Shown here in pieces: positions 1-4,797 of a stretch of 5,972 nucleotides of DNA (position 1 is the first letter of the stretch; each line of letters opens with the position of its first letter). Source of the stretch: Paracoccaceae bacterium (lineage in GTDB: Bacteria > Pseudomonadota > Alphaproteobacteria > Rhodobacterales > Rhodobacteraceae); NCBI GenBank assembly GCA_002401045.1, contig NVSA01000021.1:10229-16200 (forward strand). The letters run 5' to 3'. Under the pieces are notes generated by a model. That model searched no databases and had not been told where the DNA came from. It saw only the letters and a program-made list of their open reading frames with translations. Position numbers and translations under genes: made by a program.

Positions 1-47
1 GATCTGCTTCCTGCGACCAGCAGCCTATCATTGTTAAGTCGCGTCGG

Positions 48-404
48 ATGACCCAAGACCCCGCAGACATATTACAAGACCACCTTAAAGTCGTTCGTGC
101 ACGTTTTATCAGTCTTCTAGATGATCGGCTGGATGAACTTGAAGCTTTGCGTCAGGCAATTGATCTGGGAGAAAGCCGTGAAAAAGCGCTTGAACAGATT
201 CAATTCATTCTTCACAAAATAGGCGGGACTGCAGGTACGCTTGGCTTTGCTGAAACAGGTCAAATGGCGCGCGATGCAGAAAATGCTATTATTAATAACC
301 TTGCAAGTGCTGGCCTAAAACCCCCATTCAACGATACGATAGAGCTGGTTGATGGCTTTCTTGAAAATGCTTCTGGCATTAGCTCCCAGTCTCATTGGGA
401 ATAA
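48..404 (+). CDS. Hpt (histidine phosphotransfer) domain protein
   Basis: This is a small, mainly helical cytoplasmic protein that would accept a phosphoryl group on histidine and pass it to a receiver aspartate. The Hpt signature runs from residue 53 to 67 and includes HKIGGTAGTLGF, matching the family pattern H-x-x-x-G-x-A/S-x-x-x-G. His56 is the predicted phosphorylated residue. A first helix around residues 13-38 (VRARF...LLDDRLDELEALRQAI) completes the usual bundle. The 118-residue length fits a stand-alone Hpt protein. The start is uncertain. I see no good Shine-Dalgarno before ATG 48, and the reading frame has no stop back to base 3, so this could be the C-terminal Hpt domain of a larger protein. 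Alternatively, frame 1 ends with TGA at 49-51, giving an ATGA overlap and translational coupling to an upstream gene. It converges on a receiver/kinase operon, so a phosphorelay role is plausible but not shown. Confidence 0.85.
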   Translation: MTQDPADILQDHLKVVRARFISLLDDRLDELEALRQAIDLGESREKALEQIQFILHKIGGTAGTLGFAETGQMARDAENAIINNLASAGLKPPFNDTIELVDGFLENASGISSQSHWE

Positions 405-428
405 GCTCAAAATCATTTAGCAGATAAA

Positions 429-451
429 GGCGGCGCTGTAGTATCGCCGCC
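429..451. terminator. GC-rich hairpin between convergent genes, probable terminator
   Basis: A perfect 7-bp stem, GGCGGCG (429-435) with CGCCGCC (445-451), closes a 9-nt loop. It lies between the stop of the Hpt gene (404) and the stop of the receiver gene (460). On the minus strand the stem is followed by TTTATC, a short U-rich tail. On the plus strand it is followed by AATAAT. It probably ends transcription of the receiver/kinase operon, and perhaps works weakly in the other direction. The missing long U-run lowers confidence. Confidence 0.55.
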
Positions 452-459
452 AATAATCG

Positions 460-837
460 TTAACTGTTCGCGGCAAGTATGGTGGTAATCTGTTCTGGTA
501 ACAGCATAGCATCGAACGGTTTTAAAATTACATCCAACGCGCCAAGCTCTTTTAAATAAGCGATATTTTTTGATTGTGCGCGTGCCGTCATGAATATCGC
601 TGGGGTGTTTTCCAGACCAGGAATAACCTTGAGCTTTGTATACAATGTATCGCCACTCATTTCAGGCATCATAACATCGAGCAAAAAGAGATCGGGATTA
701 AACTCTAGAACTTCGTCCAATGCGCTCTGCCCAGATGCACATTGATGGACTGTAAACCCACCAAGAGCCTCTAGGGAAAGCTTGGCTATTTCTTGAATGT
801 CTAAGTCGTCTTCGACGTGAAGTATCTTAAGGCTCAT
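460..837 (-). CDS. Single-domain response regulator (CheY-like receiver)
   Basis: This 125-residue protein is one complete receiver domain with no output domain. The acidic pocket is Asp10-Asp11 (HVEDD). The phospho-acceptor is Asp54 in FLLDVMMPEMSG, the switch Thr is Thr84 in MTARA, and the conserved Lys is Lys106 in LKPFD. All residues needed for phosphorylation and switching are present. A Shine-Dalgarno AAAGGA sits about 8 nt before the ATG and overlaps the stop codon of the kinase gene, so the two genes are probably co-transcribed and possibly coupled, with the kinase as likely partner. A receiver of this kind must act by binding a target protein or by relaying phosphate to an Hpt protein, and one is encoded convergently next to it. 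Sequence alone does not support calling it a chemotaxis CheY: no che genes are in view. Confidence 0.93.
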   Translation of the reverse strand: MSLKILHVEDDLDIQEIAKLSLEALGGFTVHQCASGQSALDEVLEFNPDLFLLDVMMPEMSGDTLYTKLKVIPGLENTPAIFMTARAQSKNIAYLKELGALDVILKPFDAMLLPEQITTILAANS

Positions 838-843
838 CTTAAA

Positions 844-851
844 GTTCCTTT
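844..851 (-). promoter_or_regulatory. Shine-Dalgarno of receiver gene, overlapping kinase stop
   Basis: Read on the minus strand, AAAGGAAC overlaps the TAA stop of the kinase gene (850-852) and lies about 8 nt before the receiver ATG at 837. This supports the chosen start and suggests that ribosomes ending the kinase can reinitiate on the receiver. Confidence 0.65.
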
Positions 852-2520
852 ATTCTGCAGCAATACTGTCAGCATTAATTGCTTCGCTGGCGATTGGTAA
901 TTCGAAGAAAAACTTGGTGCCTTTACCCCATTTGCTCGTGAAGTCAATTGTACCACCTTGTTGTTCAATAAGTGTTTTAACAATACTCAAGCCCAAACCT
1001 GTACCGCCTTTTGCGCGACGATCTGAAGAGTCTGCTTGCGTGAATCTGTCAAAAATAGTGGCTTTGGCTTTGTTAGGTATACCTGCGCCAAAGTCTTCGA
1101 CGCTAACGTAAATTGTGTCTTCTCTTGCCTCAAGATTGATGATGATATCACTCCCTTTGTGCGAGAACTTGGCCGCGTTGGATAAGAGGTTGTTCATAAC
1201 TTGAAAAACGCGATCCTTGTCACATAGGCACATAACATTTTCTTCTGTTCCATCAAAAACCATCGATACACCGTAACGCTCACTATAAGGTTTATTCTCA
1301 ACAACTGCGTCTTGAATTAATGTCGCCATATCTACGGGTTCTAGATGAAATTCCATGCGACCTGCGGCAATTTTTTCCAAGTCCAAAATATCGTTGATGA
1401 TCAATCCCAGCCTGTCCGTATTGCGATAGGCGATATCAAGCATTCCTTTGGCTTTTTCACTTAATTCACCAAAAGCACCCGATAGAATAAGCCCTAGTGC
1501 ACCTTTGATTGAAGTAACAGGTGTTCGTAATTCATGACTAACGGTGGAAATAAAATCATCTTTAGTTTTATTAAAGGCGTGGCGATCAGAGATATCTCGT
1601 ACAATTGTCATGAAATAGGGTTTGCCAACTTCGGGCCGTACCAATTGCATTTTTATTTCACTGGGCCGATCATCGATTGTAAGTTCATGGGTGACTTCCT
1701 CGGTCTCGCCGTTGATTAATGGGCGGGCGCGTTCATAGAAAGCTTTGATGTCATAGACACCATTTGTATCAAGTTCCATATCTCGTTCAAAAAGTGATTT
1801 TTGCGGATATATGCTTTCATCCCATCCACAGCGTTCCATTGCGCTTTGGTTTAGATAGGTGAAGCGTAATGTACCCGCCTCGAACATATAAATTTCATCT
1901 CGTAAAATATGCAATGCTCTGCGCGTATTTTTATCACCAGTCGCAACTTTATTCTCGGTGATATCTGTACGGATCGCGATACTGCTTACTAGATTTCCAT
2001 TGTTATCTATTTGTGGAACATATGTTGTACGGGTATAAATGATCTTACCGCTTTTGGTTTTAATCCGAATTTCGCCGAACCACTTTTGACCGCTTTTAAG
2101 GGTGTTGCGCAATTCATGTAGCAAAGCTTCGGCGTCATCGCTCCAATAGATAGCAGACGATTGTCCGATTAAATCCTCTCGGGTGTAACCCGTTGCGTCT
2201 AGGAATTTATCATTCACATAAATAACACGGCTATTACAATCTGTTTTGGTCACCAGAGAATGGTCATTCAAGGCTTCTGTTTGAAGAGCGGTTTCATTTT
2301 TAATAATATTGTTTGATTTGGAATGATTGTAGATAAACAAAAGAAAACCCACAATGAATATCATCGTGAAGAGTGCCGCCGTTATAATAATAGGTACGAC
2401 TTCTGTAATGCCTGTTATTTCATACATGACAAACGCTACAGCAGGTCCAATTAATGGTACCGTAATAAGTGTAACGATGAAATTTAAATTCTTTTTAACC
2501 CAAGTACTCACATGACCCAT
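850..2520 (-). CDS. Membrane-anchored PAS-PAS sensor histidine kinase
   Basis: This 556-residue protein autophosphorylates on His using ATP and should donate to a receiver. Two hydrophobic segments (about residues 13-33 and 42-64) are separated by a very short loop, so there is no periplasmic sensor domain and signals are probably read in the membrane or cytoplasm. PAS domain 1 covers about 95-190 (YVNDKFLDATGYTREDLIG, ending in DITE). A more divergent PAS covers about 205-313, ending in VRDISDR. The HisKA motif FISTVSHELRTP places the phospho-His at His329. The ATPase domain has the N box (NNLLSNAAKF, Asn448), G1 (DFGAGIP, from 476), F box (IFDRFTQAD) and G2 (GGTGLG, 505-510). No receiver or Hpt is fused to the C-terminus. 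The downstream receiver gene follows after 12 nt, so they are probably one two-component operon. A Shine-Dalgarno GAGGGG lies 8 nt before the ATG. The ligand is unknown. Confidence 0.94.
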   Translation of the reverse strand: MGHVSTWVKKNLNFIVTLITVPLIGPAVAFVMYEITGITEVVPIIITAALFTMIFIVGFLLFIYNHSKSNNIIKNETALQTEALNDHSLVTKTDCNSRVIYVNDKFLDATGYTREDLIGQSSAIYWSDDAEALLHELRNTLKSGQKWFGEIRIKTKSGKIIYTRTTYVPQIDNNGNLVSSIAIRTDITENKVATGDKNTRRALHILRDEIYMFEAGTLRFTYLNQSAMERCGWDESIYPQKSLFERDMELDTNGVYDIKAFYERARPLINGETEEVTHELTIDDRPSEIKMQLVRPEVGKPYFMTIVRDISDRHAFNKTKDDFISTVSHELRTPVTSIKGALGLILSGAFGELSEKAKGMLDIAYRNTDRLGLIINDILDLEKIAAGRMEFHLEPVDMATLIQDAVVENKPYSERYGVSMVFDGTEENVMCLCDKDRVFQVMNNLLSNAAKFSHKGSDIIINLEAREDTIYVSVEDFGAGIPNKAKATIFDRFTQADSSDRRAKGGTGLGLSIVKTLIEQQGGTIDFTSKWGKGTKFFFELPIASEAINADSIAAE

Positions 2521-2970
2521 ACTCTATGCCCCTCGCTACATTAAGGGCGTGCAACTTATATCGCATCGTGCAGTTAGCCTGCACTTGTCGCCCCAAATAA
2601 CCACTACTTTAAGAATAGTACTAAATTGTGGCAGGAGAACCCTCACCGCATGTAAATATGCAACACCATGCTTTTACGCTAAGTAAAAACTTAATCTTGC
2701 GCGGTGTTTTCTTAAAAACTGCAGTTACATACATACTTAAGTTGTCTGTTCGGGGATTATAAAAAATCCATATACAAAAATATTGCTGGCAAGAAACGCG
2801 TTAAGGTTGTTTCATATGAGCAACAAATTGATAAGTCAGTTTAGGCTAGGGTTGTCTGTGGATAAATAAACACTTGTTTAACGATACTAATGTGTTAGCG
2901 TTAACTACGCGGTAAAAGCCGCATTTCGTCAGAAAGACGATCTACTTGAAGCAGAAAATTGGAACAGCTT
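2521..2970. other. Divergent intergenic region: kinase promoter, flagellin promoter and leader
   Basis: About 450 nt without a gene separate the minus-strand kinase from the plus-strand flagellin, so both promoters should lie here. For the kinase, the minus strand has a Shine-Dalgarno (2529-2534) and a possible -10 TATAAG at 2555-2560, but no good -35. For flagellin, GTGGATAA at 2858-2865 matches 6 of 8 bases of the sigma-28 -10 consensus GCCGATAA, without a properly spaced -35. A CtrA-like TTAA-N7-GTAA is at 2901-2915. The region also holds a 9-bp direct repeat (2741 and 2851), inverted repeats at 2680-2693 and 2717-2726, and two stem-loops at 2909-2940. I found no convincing sigma-54 site. 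All promoter assignments here are tentative. Confidence 0.5.
2909..2940 (+). promoter_or_regulatory. Two tandem stem-loops in the flagellin mRNA leader
   Basis: Stem 1 is GCGG (2909-2912) with CCGC (2919-2922), closing TAAAAG. Stem 2 is TCGTC (2926-2930) with GACGA (2936-2940), closing AGAAA. They are 3 nt apart and end 20 nt before the flagellin Shine-Dalgarno. In Caulobacter, FlbT acts on flagellin mRNA through its 5' untranslated leader, and flbT is encoded just downstream here. A role as the FlbT-responsive element is inference. The stems are short and individually could occur by chance. Confidence 0.4.
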
Positions 2971-2973
2971 ATG
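2961..2973 (+). promoter_or_regulatory. Flagellin ribosome binding site and start codon
   Basis: GGAAC at 2961-2965 lies 7 nt before ATG 2971. An in-frame TTG at 2959 would add four residues, but it overlaps this site and has no Shine-Dalgarno of its own. The ATG gives the N-terminus MSSILTN, typical of flagellins, so 2971 is chosen. Confidence 0.75.
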
Positions 2974-3807
2974 TCTTCTATATTAACGAATAACTCCGCA
3001 ACAGCGGCGTTATCGGCCTTACGGTCGATCAATACAAACCTCAATGAAACTCAAAACCGGATCAGTTCTGGCTTGAAGGTCGCTTCGAGCAAGGATAATG
3101 CCGCGTTTTTCAGCATCTCTGAATCGCTTAAAAGTGACAGCGGGATGTTCAACGCAATCAATGATAGCCTGACCCTGACAAAAAACTCTATCTCAACAGC
3201 TCGGCTTGGTGCCGAAACCGTTGTAGATCTTGTCAATCAATTCTCAGAACGTGTGGCCTTTGCCCAAGGTGGTTCAGCCAGCGTTAGAGAGTCCGTTCAA
3301 AACGAATTGGACGAATTAGCGGAACGGATCAGCACCACGATCAGCCAGTCGACCTTTAACGGAACCGATTTGGTAAACAGCACATCTGCTGTGACCGTTG
3401 TGACGGGTATTGCGCGTTCATCAGGTGGGTCTATCAGCACAACCACGATCAGCTTTAACCAGCAAGACCTAGGGGCAATCCAATCGGCTCTAGCAGCGAT
3501 TGATTTGACCACAAGCTCTACAACGGCGCTTTTGGCAGCTGATCTTCAGACGGTTACAACCCAACTGACATCTGCAACTGATGCTGCGACTTCATTGGGT
3601 ATTGCTGAAAAATCCATCGAGACCCAACAAACTTTCCTAACTGAATTGACAGACCGGATCGACAGTAGTGTTGGTAGTATCGTGGATGCAAACCTGGAAA
3701 AAGAGGCCGCCCGGCTTCAATCCTTGCAAGTACAACAACAGCTCGCTTCGCAATCACTCTCGATTGCAAACCAAGCTCCTCAAAACATCTTAAGTCTATT
3801 CCAGTAA
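2971..3807 (+). CDS. fliC: Flagellin, filament subunit
   Basis: This is the flagellar filament protein, exported through the flagellar type III apparatus without a cleaved signal peptide and polymerised at the filament tip. From ATG 2971 it has 278 residues, a short alphaproteobacterial-type flagellin. The conserved N-terminal D0/D1 region covers about 1-140 (MSSILTNNSA; NRISSGLKVASSKDNAAFFSIS). A short, Ser/Thr-rich middle covers about 140-195. The conserved C-terminal D1/D0 covers about 200-278 and ends ANQAPQNILSLFQ. It contains no Cys, Trp, Tyr or His. The segment aligned to the TLR5-recognition site reads QFSERVAFAQ (90-99). The stop is a tandem TAA TAG. It is followed by flaF, flbT and a DUF1217 gene, with two hairpins after its end that should favour high flagellin expression relative to those genes. 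The family is certain. Whether the genome has further flagellin copies cannot be seen. Confidence 0.95.
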   Translation: MSSILTNNSATAALSALRSINTNLNETQNRISSGLKVASSKDNAAFFSISESLKSDSGMFNAINDSLTLTKNSISTARLGAETVVDLVNQFSERVAFAQGGSASVRESVQNELDELAERISTTISQSTFNGTDLVNSTSAVTVVTGIARSSGGSISTTTISFNQQDLGAIQSALAAIDLTTSSTTALLAADLQTVTTQLTSATDAATSLGIAEKSIETQQTFLTELTDRIDSSVGSIVDANLEKEAARLQSLQVQQQLASQSLSIANQAPQNILSLFQ

Positions 3808-3818
3808 TAGACCTTTTT
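3794..3818 (+). terminator. Terminator-like hairpin overlapping the flagellin stop codon
   Basis: A perfect 7-bp stem, GTCTATT (3794-3800) with AATAGAC (3806-3812), closes a 5-nt loop (CCAGT) and is followed by CTTTTT (3813-3818). The left arm is coding sequence, and the TAA stop spans the loop and right arm. It has the form of a rho-independent terminator, but the stem has only two G-C pairs. It is probably partial, allowing some read-through into flaF. Confidence 0.5.
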
Positions 3819-3833
3819 GATCTAAACAGCTAA

Positions 3834-3869
3834 TTAGTAGGGCAAAGTTTTAAATTTTTGCCCTACTAA
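3834..3869 (+). repeat. 13-bp perfect inverted repeat downstream of flagellin
   Basis: The arms TTAGTAGGGCAAA (3834-3846) and TTTGCCCTACTAA (3857-3869) are perfectly complementary around a 10-nt AT-rich loop. No U-run follows on either strand, so it is not a classical intrinsic terminator. It could protect the 3' end of the flagellin mRNA from exonucleases, mark a processing site, or back up the weaker terminator at 3794-3818. As DNA it could also be a protein-binding site ahead of flaF. Confidence 0.6.
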
Positions 3870-3921
3870 AATCAATAATCAGGCTAGGCAGATTCTGATT
3901 AAAGGTCTAGATTCAAAATAA

Positions 3922-3950
3922 TCTACAAACAAATGTAGAAAAGAGGAAAA
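3922..3950 (+). promoter_or_regulatory. flaF leader hairpin and Shine-Dalgarno
   Basis: A perfect 6-bp stem, TCTACA (3922-3927) with TGTAGA (3934-3939), closes the loop AACAAA. It ends 3 nt before the flaF Shine-Dalgarno GAGG (3943-3946), which is 9 nt from ATG 3956. A further inverted repeat, AATCAG (3877-3882) with CTGATT (3895-3900), lies upstream. The hairpin could modulate flaF translation or be a processed 5' end. That role is inferred from position. Confidence 0.4.
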
Positions 3951-3955
3951 CCAAC

Positions 3956-4354
3956 ATGGGCATAGCAGCATATAAAAGCATCATCCGGGAAAGCGAGTCC
4001 CCACGCCAAATAGAACGCCGCGTATTAACGCGCATTACAGGTGCCTTGGCTGAAAATGCAGCCGAATACGATAGCGATATAAATTCCGAACAACGGTTGG
4101 GAATACTTTATAACGGCCTAGGTGAAAACCTTATTGAAAACCAACTGTTCTGGAATATGTTAAAAAACGATTTGGCGACTAGAGAAAATGAGCATACAAC
4201 AGAACTGAAAGCATCATTGTTATCTATTGCCCTTTGGGTTGAACGCGAAACCAATTCGGTTATGGGCGGATCAGCAGGGGTAAACGACCTCATTGCTGTA
4301 AATCAAAATATAATTTCTGGGCTGGCTGGAATAAGCCCGACAATAGGGGACTAA
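3956..4354 (+). CDS. flaF: FlaF family flagellar biosynthesis protein
   Basis: This 132-residue protein belongs to the FlaF family, found almost only in Alphaproteobacteria. In Caulobacter, FlaF is required for flagellin synthesis and secretion and works together with, and opposite to, FlbT. Family hallmarks seen here are the N-terminal Y-x-x-I with many charged residues (MGIAAYKSIIRESESPRQIERRVL), the central NQLFWNMLKNDLA block (62-74) with Trp66, and LLSIALWVERET (88-99) with Trp94. The predicted fold is all helical, with no signal peptide or membrane segment, so it is cytoplasmic. A good Shine-Dalgarno (GAGG, 9 nt away) supports ATG 3956. The 148-nt gap after flagellin contains hairpins, so it is transcribed either by read-through or from its own promoter, which I could not identify. 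flbT follows after 5 nt. Confidence 0.92.
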   Translation: MGIAAYKSIIRESESPRQIERRVLTRITGALAENAAEYDSDINSEQRLGILYNGLGENLIENQLFWNMLKNDLATRENEHTTELKASLLSIALWVERETNSVMGGSAGVNDLIAVNQNIISGLAGISPTIGD

Positions 4355-4369
4355 ATGTTTTGCCGCTGA
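4345..4369 (+). promoter_or_regulatory. flbT translation start: TTG with an out-of-frame ATG mini-ORF
   Basis: The Shine-Dalgarno AGGGGA (4345-4350) is 9 nt from TTG 4360, the start of flbT, but only 4 nt from ATG 4355. That ATG opens a different frame: ATG TTT TGC CGC TGA, a four-residue mini-ORF ending at 4369 inside flbT. The spacing and the conserved N-terminus (PLRLTLKPEERI) decide for TTG. The mini-ORF, lying directly after the flaF stop (4352-4354), may lower or gate flbT translation. That effect is inference. Confidence 0.6.
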
Positions 4370-4797
4370 GACTGACCTTAAAACCAGAGGAACGGATTAT
4401 TATTAACGGATGTATTATCCGTAATGCGGCACGACGCCAAACCCTAACAATTGAAAATCATGCAGACGTTGTACGTGGTCATGATTTACTTAAAGAACAA
4501 GAAGTGACGACCCCCGTCACCAGAGTTTACTTTCTTATTCAAACGGTTCTTGTTGCCGCAGAATTGCGGGACGATTTCAACCCACGGATACAGAAGAGCC
4601 TTGCAGAGTTGATGACTGTATTTGGGGCTGATTACACAGATAATATCCTTAATGCTGCAAATTTTGTCAGTATGGGCGATCACTATAAAGCTTTGCGCGC
4701 ATTAAGTGACCTGATCAAACACGAACGCAATCTGTTAAATCTAATACATCATAAGAATGCTTCACAGCTCGCAACCGCCAAGGAAGACACAAAATGA
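4360..4797 (+). CDS. flbT: FlbT family post-transcriptional flagellin regulator
   Basis: This 145-residue protein belongs to the FlbT family. In Caulobacter, FlbT represses flagellin production by acting on the 5' leader of flagellin mRNA until the hook is complete. In other Alphaproteobacteria the effect can be positive, so the sign here cannot be predicted. Family features are the N-terminal LKPEERIIINGCIIRN (7-22), the central LLKEQEVTTPVTRVYFLIQ (43-61), and the C-terminal ILNAANFVSMGDHYKALRAL (96-115). There is no signal peptide, so it is cytoplasmic. No in-frame ATG gives the conserved N-terminus. The start is TTG 4360, with AGGGGA 9 nt before it. The non-AUG start may keep its level low. 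It begins 5 nt after flaF and its TGA overlaps the next ATG (ATGA at 4794-4797), so it is embedded in an operon. Confidence 0.92.
   Translation: MPLRLTLKPEERIIINGCIIRNAARRQTLTIENHADVVRGHDLLKEQEVTTPVTRVYFLIQTVLVAAELRDDFNPRIQKSLAELMTVFGADYTDNILNAANFVSMGDHYKALRALSDLIKHERNLLNLIHHKNASQLATAKEDTK
4780..4797 (+). promoter_or_regulatory. Shine-Dalgarno and ATGA coupling of the DUF1217 gene
   Basis: AAGGA at 4780-4784 lies inside the end of flbT, about 9 nt before ATG 4794. The start overlaps the flbT TGA stop in the tetranucleotide ATGA, the usual arrangement for translational coupling. The site supports the chosen start. Confidence 0.65.

Noticed and set aside
914..1111. Plus-strand open frame of 65 codons
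   Set aside because: It is antisense to the kinase ATPase domain, which has all its motifs. It has no recognisable features of its own.
2786..2802. Possible sigma-54 promoter (TGGCAAGAAACGCGTT)
   Set aside because: The -24 part TGGCA is good, but the -12 part lacks the required GC at the right spacing.
2959..2970. Upstream in-frame TTG that would extend flagellin by four residues
   Set aside because: It overlaps the Shine-Dalgarno GGAAC, and ATG 2971 gives the standard flagellin N-terminus MSSILTN.
3843..3869. Possible sigma-28 promoter for flaF (CAAAGTTT followed by GCCCTACTAA)
   Set aside because: The spacer is two bases short and the -10 match is poor. The sequence is explained by the perfect inverted repeat.
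2881..4797. The repeated 8-mer AGGCTAGG (2843-2850 and 3881-3888) and other short repeats as a repeat array or CRISPR
   Set aside because: There are only two short copies with no regular spacing, and no cas genes. The 8-mer match is compatible with chance.
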